DNA from: Rhizopus sp. PT2906
Taxonomy: Eukaryota > Mucoromycota > Mucoromycetes > Mucorales > Rhizopodaceae
Assembly: GCA_025529335.1 (NCBI GenBank)
Contig: JAMYHX010000545.1
Coordinates: forward strand, 1-26,980
DNA: 26,980 bases
Direction: 5' to 3'
Positions 1 to 9,698 of this stretch are shown one piece after another (positions within the stretch are counted from its first letter, which is position 1; every line of letters starts with the position of its first letter). Under the pieces are notes generated by a model. It worked only from the letters and a program-made list of their open reading frames with translations. It searched no databases and was not told the origin of the DNA. Both the position numbers and the translations under genes were made by a program.

Positions 1-140
1 GAAGATTAAGTCTTAAGATGTTGTTTATTTCAAGAATAATTTGGGGATATTTATACTGTTTGGATAAGTAAATATGCTATATAAAATAAATAATAAATCA
101 TAAAATCTTGCATAAGACATGCAGAGTACAAGATACCAAA
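1..140. repeat. Diverged AT-rich repeat fragment, related to the right end of the window
   Basis: Bases 84-118 match bases 26244-26278 at about 29 of 35 positions by eye (AAATAATAAATC followed by CTTGCAT and ATGC). Bases 20-62 resemble both 25755-25800 and 26080-26142 (TTTATTTCAA, then TATTTATACTGTTT or TATTTATACT). The order of the blocks is the same as on the right, so this is a degenerate copy of one interspersed or long-period repeat cut by the window edge. A 62-codon minus-strand open frame here is part of the repeat and does not look like a gene. Confidence 0.6.
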
Positions 141-269
141 AAGGGTATCAATGGTATCAATATCAATAACTAAGGTAGGCTTGTTTGAACTTTCTACTTG
201 CATTGCAAAATAAAATCTGTATAACGTTACACAAAACAAAATACACTATTAAGTGTATGTCAATTGTAT

Positions 270-341
270 GCTCCCTGTGAGGATCGAACTCACGACCTTC
301 AGATTATGAGACTGACGCTCTACCGGCTGAGCCAAGGAAGC
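270..341 (-). tRNA. tRNA-Met (CAT), elongator type
   Basis: The minus strand reads as a complete 72-nt cloverleaf. The acceptor stem GCTTCCT pairs with AGGGAGC (one T-G pair). The D-arm is GCTC...GAGC, and the T-loop is GTTCGATCC. The anticodon loop is CTCATAA with anticodon CAT at 306-308. The anticodon arm GTCAGTCTCATAATCTGAAG is the usual one of eukaryotic elongator tRNA-Met; the initiator would have a different anticodon stem. A-box (TGGCTCAGCCGG) and B-box (GTTCGATCC) promoter elements are intact. There is no intron and CCA is not encoded. An A-run at 237-240 (TTTT on the minus strand) can serve as the Pol III terminator. Confidence 0.95.
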
Positions 342-864
342 TTGTTATTTTTCGAAGAAAATAACAATTTAATCATTGAAATAATCATGTGACTTTCACG
401 TGACAATGGATAAACGTTCTTCCTTGCTTTAGTTGTAACTGATTGGTGTGATTGATAACACTACAATGATTTCAATACGATCTCTAAATTTGGAAACACA
501 GTGTATCCATGGATGTCAAGGCTGATACTACGAAAATATTCTTGGCAACGACGAATTTACATTTCGTACAGCATGAATTTTGTTCTCACCATTGGGTGCA
601 TATATTTTCGATCACAGGCGAATATACTGACGTGTTTGATGAGATAATCATTATAATAACTCAAGTATAACCTTACAGTAGAGCATACATTCTACTTTAC
701 ATTCCTTTATCGCATCTGATAAGAATAACTTATAATAATAATAATAACTATAGTAGCTACCAGTATAACAATAATAATATAAGCATAAATAATGTCAGTG
801 ACGACAATAATATGAATGACAGCCATAGATTCTCTACCCAAGTAAACTCACACACAAACTTAAT
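342..864. other. Intergenic region without a recognised gene
   Basis: No credible ORF on either strand. The region contains an E-box palindrome TCACGTGA (396-403), a CATGTGAC just before it, and an ATAATAATAATAAC microsatellite from about 733. It separates the tRNA gene from the 3' end of the small minus-strand gene. Confidence 0.5.
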
Positions 865-1200
865 TTAATAATATTCAGCTCTTCTTAATAAAGAATCTAA
901 TTCGCGAGTCATCGACTTAACTGCCTTTTTAAATTACAACTAAAAGCTGAATACAACATATACTTTCCGGGAAGAGTGTTTAACAACCTTTGTTAGCCTC
1001 AAATTTCTCAAGATCAACAGATAGGTACATTTAGTAACAGTTTTGTATTTCCAGATCTTGAGATCATCATTAGTACCATGGATATTTGCAGCACACTCTG
1101 CCGCCAGGAAAGCAATGATAATAACCACCGGTGCTATTGATAGTAAGCTTACAGTAGTTTCATGACCTATATAGTAAAATTTCCAAAACGGCGTCTCCAT
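865..1200 (-). CDS. Small hypothetical single-pass membrane protein (splicing uncertain)
   Basis: The ATG at 1200 opens an 86-codon frame ending at 940. It has a clear hydrophobic helix at about residues 18-37 (LLSIAPVVIIIAFLAAECAA) after the short N-terminus METPFWKFYYIGHETT. The tail of this frame after about residue 50 looks like read-through. Further on, a coding-like stretch at 924-865 (AVKSMTRELDSLLRRAEYY, then stop) follows an acceptor-like TTTAAAAAG in compatible phase. A 39-nt intron at 963-925 (GTATAT...AAAAG) or a longer one would join them. The result would be a protein of roughly 70-100 residues, of the size of small mitochondrial or ER membrane subunits. I do not recognise the family. 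A GTAAGC inside the first exon (1149-1144) could be a donor but would remove the membrane helix. Confidence 0.42.
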
Positions 1201-1498
1201 TAGTAATTAATTACTTGTAATCAGCATTTTAAATCAAAGTTAATCAATGCAATAAACATCATTTAACAAGCTCCTTTCTGCAAGAACTTTTGACATCATT
1301 ATGTCTTTAACCACATCTACGTCCAAGAGAAAAAAGAACAAAAGTTATTTTTTTGTCCGTTTGAAATTATTCAAGGTAGCAAATAACCCACTTTTGGCGT
1401 CTTTATTGGTGCTGAATCATCGATAACGTGCCTTTCTCTGTTTTCTCAGTCACTTCCTCTCCAAGATGATTTATTTTTTGTTAGCTTCTACAAGAAAG

Positions 1499-1546
<48 letters not shown>

Positions 1547-2176
1547 AACCACTTAATCTGAAATAATTAACACTTCTATCCAGACCCTTTTCACAAGCGC
1601 GTTACTGATCCTTGTGTCTTTCGATCTGTAACAGAGAAATATAGCTTTCTATTTTGAATAAAGAGCATGTATACATTATAAGGCTAGTCAAACACCTCGA
1701 ATGACAGATCGATATATAAATAGAATAACCGAGACCATAAAAAAGAAACAATAAGATCAGTGTCAGGGGCGAATTAAAAATTTTCTTTTGAATAATGATT
1801 CATACAGATTAATTTTCATCTGATGGAAAAGACATTGTTTATTATAGAGCAAGTTTAGACAATCAATATCCTAGTGACCACGCGTGTATTAGATGTGGGG
1901 TACTGAGTAGCACTACAGCATGTCCCCCGATAATGTTAGGGAGGCGAAAAGCTTGCCTGAAGATAGATTATTTTCAATGTATGAAATGATTCTCTCTCTT
2001 TCCCTGATTCTCTGAAAAGAAAGAGCATCCTTAAAAGCTCAAATACATACTAAAAAGTATATCATTAAAATAGCAGAAATGAGTTTATAAAATTCTCAAA
2101 GCATATGAATCTTTTATGTATTTGGTCTTTATTTTCAAAAAAATAAATAAATATATAATATTTTAAAGCAGCTATT
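1201..2176. other. Intergenic region with a 46-bp poly(A) run
   Basis: No supported gene. The most obvious element is an uninterrupted run of 46 A (1499-1544), about 300 bp upstream of the small minus-strand gene, where it would act as a poly(dA:dT) promoter element. A more GC-rich patch at about 1875-1960 has an open plus-strand frame without ATG (about 1813-1986, Cys-containing) but no recognisable product. The last 100 bases are the 3' flank of the next minus-strand gene. Confidence 0.5.
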
Positions 2177-3256
2177 TCAAAACTTATGATACGTTAAGCT
2201 TAAAGAAATTGGGATATTGTCATCATCCAGTTGTAGTCTTTCCTTTACTTTTTCTTTATACTTATCAGCAGCAGTAAGATATTCTTCATTATTAATATTA
2301 TTAGTGTAATTATGTACGTCTTGATTAAGTTTAGCAATTGGTATTAGATCAATATCATCATCTTCATCTTCATCATTCAATAAAGAAGATGGTCTGCTTA
2401 TAGGTGATTGTAAGAACCCTAATGGTATATCATCGTCATCTTCATCACTGTTGCTGTTACTATGATACTGTATTGGAAACGTAGCTGCAGTAGCTGTGTT
2501 TGGCCATTTTGTATATTTAGAATTCAAGTGTTGATGGGACTTGGAAGGGTGAAGCTTATAAGAGTTTAAGGATTTTGATCTAGATAAATCTATTTTGGGT
2601 GTGGTTGGTGTCTTTGGCACAGGTGGAGGAGGCAGTTTATCAAGCGCCTCTTGTTGTAACCTTGCTGTTTTACGCAGATCGTGAGCTGAAGAAAACTTAC
2701 GCATGGTGTGAGCAGACTGATGCTCTACAGGAATGGGAGGGACAGGTGGAGGTTTAGAGACGGTTGAAGGTAATAGAGGAAGTGAATCGACCAGCGACTG
2801 TGAGTTGTTTAGTTCTTTTTGACATAGTTTATTCAATGCCATTTCTCTTTCATTTAATAAACGTGTTGTAACTGAAGGATCTCTACCAACAGATTTCGAT
2901 CTAGGTCTTCTTTGCTGTTGATGATTTTGTTGTTGTTGCTGCTGCTGCTGCTGTTGTTGTTGTAGTTGTCTTGGCGGAAATTGAGGTGAGAAAAGTGGAC
3001 GTCTAGTATCTGACATGGACGGTTTCGGCAGAGGTCTTAACGGAGGAGGAGCATAAGGATCAAAGGAAGAAGAATGATCTATTGTTGAATTAGGAGACAA
3101 TAGAGAGTGAATAGGCGCGGAAGATAGTCCTGAACCGAGTGGTGAAGTTGAGGAAGGGCTTTGTTTGTTGTTTGTCTTTGTACGAAAGATACCAAAAAGT
3201 GGTTTTGGTTTCTTTGATCTCTTGAGGTTACTTGTCGATAATTGAGACGAATCCAT
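2177..3256 (-). CDS. Disordered Pro/Ser/Gln-rich hypothetical protein (359 aa)
   Basis: Single-exon gene starting at the first ATG of the frame. I do not recognise the family. The protein is almost entirely low complexity. It has a basic N-terminus (KRSKKPKPLFGIFRTK), a Gln tract at about residues 98-114 encoded by a CAA/CAG run, repeated R/S-K-S-phospho-type patches (RPRSKSVGR, SRSKSLNSY), and two polyproline stretches of SH3-ligand type (SKPPPVPPIPV and KLPPPPVPKTP). The C-terminal part carries two acidic blocks each followed by a hydrophobic motif (DDDDIPLGFL and DDDIDLIPIAKL), a pattern seen in fungal polarity and signalling scaffolds. A short helical segment lies near the end (about residues 325-343). 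Scaffold or adaptor function is inference only. It is divergent to CEP104, with a shared 512-bp promoter region. Confidence 0.85.
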   Translation of the reverse strand: MDSSQLSTSNLKRSKKPKPLFGIFRTKTNNKQSPSSTSPLGSGLSSAPIHSLLSPNSTIDHSSSFDPYAPPPLRPLPKPSMSDTRRPLFSPQFPPRQLQQQQQQQQQQQQNHQQQRRPRSKSVGRDPSVTTRLLNEREMALNKLCQKELNNSQSLVDSLPLLPSTVSKPPPVPPIPVEHQSAHTMRKFSSAHDLRKTARLQQEALDKLPPPPVPKTPTTPKIDLSRSKSLNSYKLHPSKSHQHLNSKYTKWPNTATAATFPIQYHSNSNSDEDDDDIPLGFLQSPISRPSSLLNDEDEDDDIDLIPIAKLNQDVHNYTNNINNEEYLTAADKYKEKVKERLQLDDDNIPISLSLTYHKF

Positions 3257-3768
3257 TATCTAAAAAGTAAATAAAAAATTTACAGCAAAAACCAAAAGTG
3301 TTTAAAAACAAGGGGAGAAAGAAATAAGGAAGCCAAGAAAAGAAATAAGAGAAAAAAAAAAAAGAAGTAATAATTCAAAAAGGGAGCAGCAAGAAATAAG
3401 CACTAAAATGTTTTGGTGTAACATGATAATTTATTAAGATACAGTTCAGTTTCCCCTTTTCTTGAAGAAGAAATGCAAAGACAAAAGTTAAGAAAGGGTA
3501 TATATTTTCAATTAAAAGTTTATAAAAACGGCCTATTACAATATATGACATAAATTATCCACATGGATCCAAGTTTCCCTTTAATACACGTGCTGTAAAT
3601 GATCAAAGGAAAGGAAAGGAGAAGAAAAAAGTAATATCCAAATAGTAATAGCATCATCATATATTCATCAAACCACGAGATAATTTTTATTTCATTTTAT
3701 ATATATTTCTGTAATTTCTCTTTTCTTTTTTTTTTTTTTTTTTTTTTTTTTCCTTAACCTTTTTTCAT
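3257..3768. promoter_or_regulatory. Bidirectional promoter region with poly(dT) tract
   Basis: The 512 bp between two divergent start codons must hold both promoters. It contains A/G-rich runs near the left gene and 26 consecutive T at 3726-3751, ending 17 bp before the CEP104 ATG. No clear TATA box at a standard distance; a poly(dA:dT) nucleosome-depleted promoter is the likely type. Confidence 0.5.
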
Positions 3769-6700
3769 ATGGCAACCAATTTGCTACCTTATGAAGTTGT
3801 CCATTGCTCTTCATGGGATGACGACTACAATCCTGAACAACTCATGGAGACTCCTTATAACGAGTCTTCTTTTGATAACTACAAAGGCTGGCAAACACCC
3901 AAGTATGGATATTAAAGAAATAAAGAAGAGAGAAAAGAGTAATTGATGATGTGTGTATAAATATAGATGCCCTGAATACCCGCAAGATTTAATTATTCAT
4001 TTGCTAACAGGGCCAGCGTATATTAATAAAGTTCAAGTATTATCCCATCATTTTAAAATTGCAACCAAGATTGATGTCTATGTCGGCATATTAAAAGATC
4101 CACAGGATGTATTAGAGGATATCGTAGTACCTGATACATCAGATGAGGATGACAACATGTTGATTGAATTTACAAGACTTGGGTAAAAAAAAAAAAAAAA
4201 TAAGCATATAAAACATTCATTTCTTATATTCGTTAGTTATGTCTGCTTTGATAATAATGCAAGGGCTCAGTTCAGAGCTCGAGAATTAAAATCAATTAAA
4301 ATCAATATGGAGGGTGAATATGTTCGATTGGTGATACGTAACTGTCATCGAAATAGATTAAATACATATAACCAAGCAAGTGTTCATAACATGTGCACCA
4401 TGTTTATTTGTTTACACTTCTTTATTAGGTTGGTATACTTGCTATCAAAGTATTGGGTCAGCCCATACACAGTACCTCACATCCATCTTCTTCTATACCC
4501 GTAAAATATATATATATACATGTATATATATAATTGTATTACTCATCTTTATATATATATATATATATAGTCTCGTAATATACATAATCCATTTGATGAG
4601 AATAGTCTTCTAAGTTCATCTACTCGTCGTACAAGCGTATCAAGCAATCAAAGCATCATTCAAAAATACTCTTCTACTACAAACATTGTCGAAATTGAAC
4701 TTCAGCAATGGGCAACTGTCTTACTTGCTGCCGAGGAAGAGGCTGTACAAAGTAAGATGTTTCCTATTTATATGCACACATGATCCTAATCATATACACT
4801 CCATCAGATGAAGCCTATCAAGAGGCCAAGACTTATAAATACCTTGGAGATAAAATGCAAAAGTTTACAAAGATATTAGCAGACCTTGAAATCGGAAAGA
4901 GACATGCAGTGGAAACTAAGGATTATGATGAGGCAGAAAAGATAAAGGTATGTGTTGTCAAACCATTTTAAGCTACATGCATTTATATTTATATTGTTTG
5001 ATAGGATGACATAAAGATAGTAAAACAAACAGCCGAGTCATTGCTAAGACAAGCAAATATTCAAATAACAAGTGAAGGAAGATTGGTCCAATTGGAGTCT
5101 ACACAAAATATACTACAAGATGAAGATGAAAAATATCATGACTTTGATGGAACACTCATTGGTTGCGAACCATCTCAAACGCAACCACAGCAGCAGCATC
5201 AACAAGAGGAAGATTGGGTGATGCCTGATGACGAAGATATTATGTCAATCAACACAGCCATTGTACCCACACAAGTCGAAGAACCTGTTGACCCTGAAAG
5301 TATACCCGAGCCTATCATGGACGAAGAACGTGGTCCATATACTTTACCCATTCAAATATTTGGTGAAGAAGTTGTTGCTTGTATTCTGAGCATAAAATCA
5401 AAATGTAGAGGAAGGGGACTAGGCCAACTAGAGCAAAGGATTGACTCAGCATATCAGTTGGTTCGAAACAATCAATTAAGCGAACTCTACATCATGTTTA
5501 CTCCAGATTATGACTTGACCGATGAGACCACGATGGTTGCTGATTTTGTCAATGCTTCACTCATGTTAATTCAAGAGACTGTCATGGATTCAAGAGAGCC
5601 TATTGTAACGCTTGCTATATCTATCTGGCATCAACTGAACGACTTTTGTCAACAAGCCGTTATTGACACAGAAAAAGTGATTGAATGGGTCGAGCGTACC
5701 TTTTGCGGGCTCTTGAAACGAACAGGTGATGCCCATCAAAAGACAAGACAAGACGCAACTTCTTTGATTCTCGTCTTGGTTCAATCTTATTCCAATTCTC
5801 CTTATACCCTATTGCCCTTGTATATTGGCAAACCAGAAAGGCTGATCCATAATCATAAAGAAGCTAAAGCTCGAATCGAGCTTGTGGAAGCCACTGTGCT
5901 TAAGCTGGGCATTGATACACCTAACAAGACAACTAGCAATAAAAAGACCACAAAGAAAACACTCGTGCCTCTCCATGACCTCATGCAGTTTGTGGTTGCC
6001 TATCTAGGACACTCTCATGACGAGGTGCGAGAGGCGGCTGTAAAGTTAGTTGTTACTATTTCTGATCAAGTTGGCTTCAACTTGGTGAGTTCATATATTG
6101 ACGAATCATTAAAGTTATCACTAGCAGATGTAAGGGCACATACACTGTCAACAGATAAACAAACACTAATTGTTTATGTTTTGTAGACTGTAAAGAAACT
6201 TGTAGATAAAGATTCATTCAACAATACCAAGTTTACTAAAAATGATACCAAAAAAACAATATCCGAGTTGCGCGCCTTAACTGTTACTGAAAGAAGAGCG
6301 CCTACTCAACGCACTGTTACATCTGTCAAGAGGTCAGCTGCAAATGATACCAAGTCTACGGCTGCCGATAAGAAGAGGCCTGCTTCTTCTGCAGCTAAAA
6401 AAACAACAACAACGACAACCAATACCCGTACAACCTCAGCTCGCACTAAGCCTAAAGAACAAGTAAAGGAACGAACCAAGGAAAAACCTAAAGAGCAGCC
6501 AGCTCAACAAGAGGTACCTACCCTCAATGAAAATAGGTACATAAAAAAGCCATTTTCTTATCTACCAAGCAACTCATACTTTTTTTTCTATAGTGTTTGC
6601 ATATTCTGTGACGAAGTGAATCCAGAATTCAATGAGGATACGCTAATCAAACACTATTACAATTCCTGTCCTGTATTGACAAATTGCCCAATGTGTCGCA

Positions 6701-7168
6701 TGGTAAAGTGAGATAGAACACATCTAAAGAATGGGATACTCATATTTTATAGATTACTGAAATATCAACATTAAATGAACACATGTTGATCGATTGCGAA
6801 AAGAGACATCTAACCAAAGAATGTACGCGCTGTCATCTGGCTATTCCTGTTGAGCAATGGTTGCAACACACGCTGAAGCAAACATGTCCTAGTGAGTATA
6901 AACCATTGGCATGAATTCTTTTATATATTGATTTTTTTTTTTTTTATTAGATGTGATTGATCCCAGTACAACAGCAATATGTCCTTTGTGTACAGTGGAT
7001 ATTGAACCACCAAATGAATCAGGATGGAAGTTACATTTGATGACAGGCGATGGTTGTCCAAAGTTGAAGAAATCTCGTTCACCAAAGAAACAGCAACCGC
7101 AGCCGCAGCAACAACAACAACAACAACAAACCAGAAGAAAGGTTACAAAAACAGCCATTAAAAAGTAG
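3769..7168 (+). CDS. CEP104: CEP104-like centrosome/microtubule plus-end protein
   Basis: Eleven exons: 3769-3902, 3967-4182, 4237-4375, 4429-4500, 4571-4751, 4808-4947, 5005-6084, 6187-6536, 6594-6702, 6753-6891, 6951-7168. They add to 2778 nt, a 925-residue protein, with every phase closing. The N-terminal beta-sandwich (about 1-165) has the family motifs PYEVVHCSSWDD, CPEYPQDLIIHLL, RARELKSI and TYNQVGILAIKVLG. Coiled coil around 245-330, an all-helical TOG-type domain about 390-690, then a Lys/Thr-rich linker. The C-terminal zinc-finger block starts at VCIFC (C773/C776) and runs through HYYNSC, CPMC, CTRCH and CPLC to WKLHLMTGDGC. CEP104 binds tubulin and EB proteins at microtubule plus ends and cilium tips. 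An SxIP-like SSIP lies at 184-187. The intron at 4376-4428 is GC-AG. The tail is Gln-rich. Family assignment is firm; the ciliary role cannot be assumed here. Confidence 0.95.
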
Positions 7169-7183
7169 TTGTCGATCGAATAC

Positions 7184-7186
<3 letters not shown>

Positions 7187-7215
<29 letters not shown>
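7187..7215. repeat. Poly(T) run of 29
   Basis: Uninterrupted T homopolymer 18 bp after the CEP104 stop codon, in the 3' flank between two convergent genes. Confidence 0.9.
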
Positions 7216-7218
<3 letters not shown>

Positions 7219-7352
7219 GCATAAAATAAAAAAACAGCCCAAGGTTTAGAGTTTTTTATGAAACATTGTGGTTTTCCTTTAAAGTTGTTTAAAAAGGGAA
7301 TCTCAGGTACCAAAAAAAAAAAGGAGAACAATGCTTAGAAATTAAAAAAGTT

Positions 7353-8081
7353 TTATATTCGCATGTAATAAATAATAAAAAGACAAATGAAAACAAAAAG
7401 ATAATAATTAAACAAATGATAATAAATAGAATAAGAAATTCCTCGTCTAAGACACTTCATGTGTATTTTCTAAAGAAAATCAGTATATATTTCTATGTTC
7501 TCTATTGTTACTTACTGGGAATTTGATATAGTCTGGTCTATCGACAATGTCTGTCTCTGGCAGCTCATGGGCATAAATGGTCTGAATACTTGTACAGTTC
7601 ATTAGGTCATAAGCTAGTAGCATCAAATACAAAAGTGCAAACAAAATAAGTGTGTATTCTATACAAAAGTTTAAGTATTTATTCAAACCGTACATATATG
7701 CTTACTCAAGTAACGCTGTCTCATTGTTGGTGTTGGCTTTTTAAAGGATGAGCGCTCCGGTATCTTTACAAAAGAAGAGTTGCATCTAATGCATGTGCTC
7801 ATACTCATGAGACAGTCTCTATGGGCGTACTTGATTCTTTAAGGGGGGGTTAGTATAAGCATATTGTATATTCTTCAGCATTTTACTTTCTTGAACAGTG
7901 ACAGGTCACATTACACCAAGAATCCGCTCCTTCGTCATGGTTACAGATAGCGCAGAAATTCTATTAAAGTTAGTCAGCAAAGAAGTATACTTATTTGGTA
8001 TATATTGCATCTATATACATCTTTTAAAGGATCACCAAGAAAAGCGTTTTCTCTTTTAAGCTGTGGAACAAAAGTTGACAT
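7353..8081 (-). CDS. RING-CH (RINGv/MARCH-type) membrane E3 ubiquitin ligase
   Basis: Small five-exon gene: 8081-8019, 7960-7887, 7836-7706, 7658-7516, 7469-7353. It totals 528 nt, 175 residues, with all phases consistent. The RING-CH finger follows the start: FCAIC, then CNVTCHC, then KYAHRDCL, then CIRCNSSF, giving the C4HC3 ligand order with His in fifth position that defines this class. An intron interrupts the finger after CHCSRK; its branch site TACTAAC is nearly ideal. A transmembrane helix follows (TLILFALLYLMLLAYDLM, residues about 92-109), and with the last exon a second hydrophobic segment near the C-terminus (YYLFVFICLFIIYY). Such proteins sit in endomembranes and ubiquitinate membrane proteins. 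If the last intron (7515-7470) is retained, the protein ends at 7480 with a short polar tail. Convergent with CEP104. Confidence 0.85.
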
Positions 8082-8437
8082 TTAGTTTAGATATAAATGA
8101 TAAAGAAATAAAAAGGAGAATGAACATTTCCAAGATTTTATGCATTTTGCTGTCAATAGATCACATGACTTTCTAGTCGATTGGTACAACAAAAAAGGGC
8201 TGTATTATTGTAAAAGTGTCATTCAATCTGAAGCTCTATTTTAGGATGATCTCCCTATTGTTTTATAAATGTACAGAATTAGTTTGTGAAATCAATGCAT
8301 GGCTCTCTTGCACTACGAAGAAGGGGATGTTCATGTGATAGTCTCTGTAGCAACAGACCAATGTCGTTCAGAGGGATAAATGTGATCATTGGTTTACTCT
8401 TTTCTCTATCCCTTTTCTTTTTCTTTTTTTACAATCA
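8082..8437. promoter_or_regulatory. Bidirectional promoter region, RING-CH ligase / IRG-like GTPase
   Basis: The 356 bp lie between two divergent start codons. Visible elements are TCACATGA (8161-8168), a CCAAT-type box read as GATTGG at about 8179-8184, and a pyrimidine-rich stretch (CTTTTCTTTTTCTTTTTTT) ending about 10 bp before the plus-strand ATG. Confidence 0.45.
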
Positions 8438-9664
8438 ATGGGAATAAATCAATCACAATTGACAGCAGATGGACTTTGGAAAAAAGAAAATGTTAAAAGG
8501 GGGTTACAAATAATGGGTGCTGCAGGTTCAGCTGTTTTATTATCGCCTGTCGTCATGTTAGCATTGCCAATTGTTGGTGCATATGAGTTTAGTAAAGCAT
8601 TGGATGATGAACTTATTACTGGCCATAACATTGTCGATGGCCTCATCGGCGGCTTGTTTGGTGTGGTTGTTTCGCCACTGGCACCATTTTATTATTTTCT
8701 TACTTCCATAAGAACTATATTTGGTTATAAAAGAGAATTGATAAATGAAGAATATTTACAACGTGCTGAAGGTATGTTGCGATTAGATGCTTCCTATTAT
8801 AATGTAGCAGTGGTTGGTTCTCCCGGAACAGGAAAGGTTTGAACAATATCGTCGTGTTTAGTTGTCATTCTAAGTAGTGCTATAGTCGTCCTTGGTGAAT
8901 GCCATGCTTGGATACCAGCATCATCATCCAAAAGCTGCGGCCGTGGGTGAGGCAGAAACAACAATGGAACCTAAAGCTTATCGTCATCCGTTACTACCTG
9001 CACTCGCTTTGTGGGATATGCCTGGTATTGGTACACCACGTCATCCTCACAAAGACTATTTTGAAAACTATTGCTTGGGCGCATTTGATGCCCTTTTAGT
9101 TGTGTTTGACGATAGATTTATGGCCACGGATGTTGATCTAGCTAGAAAAGCAGCGAGATATAATGTGCCAGTGTTCTTTATAAAAAATAAATCTGATTTG
9201 GTAATAAAAAAAAGCTTTTTCTTCTTTTGTTAACTCTCTTTACTATTTTAGTCTATAGAAAGGAAGATACAAAGATTAAAGACAAGGCAATTATCAGATA
9301 CTGAAAAATGGGCACAGGCTGTATCTGATCTGGTATTAGAGGTAAGATAAAAAAAAAAAAGATAAACTAGAAAAAAAGAAAGACTTAGAGAGCTACGTAG
9401 GTGAAAAAGACAATCTACAAGAACATGCAGCGATTTGGGCTTGATATCAATCAGCTTTATATCATCTCAGCCAATACGTTGCTTGAGTTTGTTACTGTTT
9501 TAATATTAAACCAGCCAAGTAATCAGATTCAGAGATTGATTCATGAAAAGGTATTCATTACCAATTTTCTAACGACTCTATCCGAACAAAAGAACAAGCA
9601 GCATCTGAAAAATGACGATAAAGATGTGCATCCTTTGGTGTCTGGAGCAACTCATACAGAGTAA
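8438..9664 (+). CDS. IRG-like dynamin-superfamily GTPase, predicted N-myristoylated
   Basis: Four exons: 8438-8836, 8886-9200, 9252-9341, 9401-9664. They total 1068 nt, 355 residues. The N-terminus MGINQS fits an N-myristoylation signal (Gly2, Ser6). Two hydrophobic segments follow (about 25-50 and 66-92), suggesting membrane insertion or a hairpin. GTPase motifs are complete: G1 GSPGTGKSS (127-135, with an intron exactly between Lys133 and Ser134), G3 DMPG (177-180) and G4 NKSD (234-237); Thr158/159 are candidates for switch I. The stretch LWDMPGIGTPRHP with FDALLVVFDDRF is characteristic of immunity-related GTPase-like proteins. The helical C-terminal part (about 239-330) resembles the IRG helical domain. 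In vertebrates IRGs act on intracellular membranes; the role in fungi is unknown. Convergent with the next gene, only 34 bp apart. Confidence 0.88.
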
Positions 9665-9698
9665 TATATTACACATATAAAAATATTTTACACACAGA

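Noticed and set aside
1813..1986. Start-less plus-strand open stretch with Cys-rich composition in a more GC-rich patch, considered as a gene fragment or ncRNA
   Set aside because: No ATG, no splice sites that connect it, no recognised family, and no match to known 5S, snRNA, SRP or RNase P motifs by eye.
4501..4570. TA-dinucleotide-rich tract considered as a repeat element
   Set aside because: It is simply the fourth intron of CEP104 (GTAAAA...ATATAG) with a TA microsatellite.
6889..7242. 117-codon minus-strand frame with poly-Lys and poly-Cys
   Set aside because: It is the antisense of the last CEP104 exon, its Gln repeat and the poly(T) tail; homopolymers create the composition.
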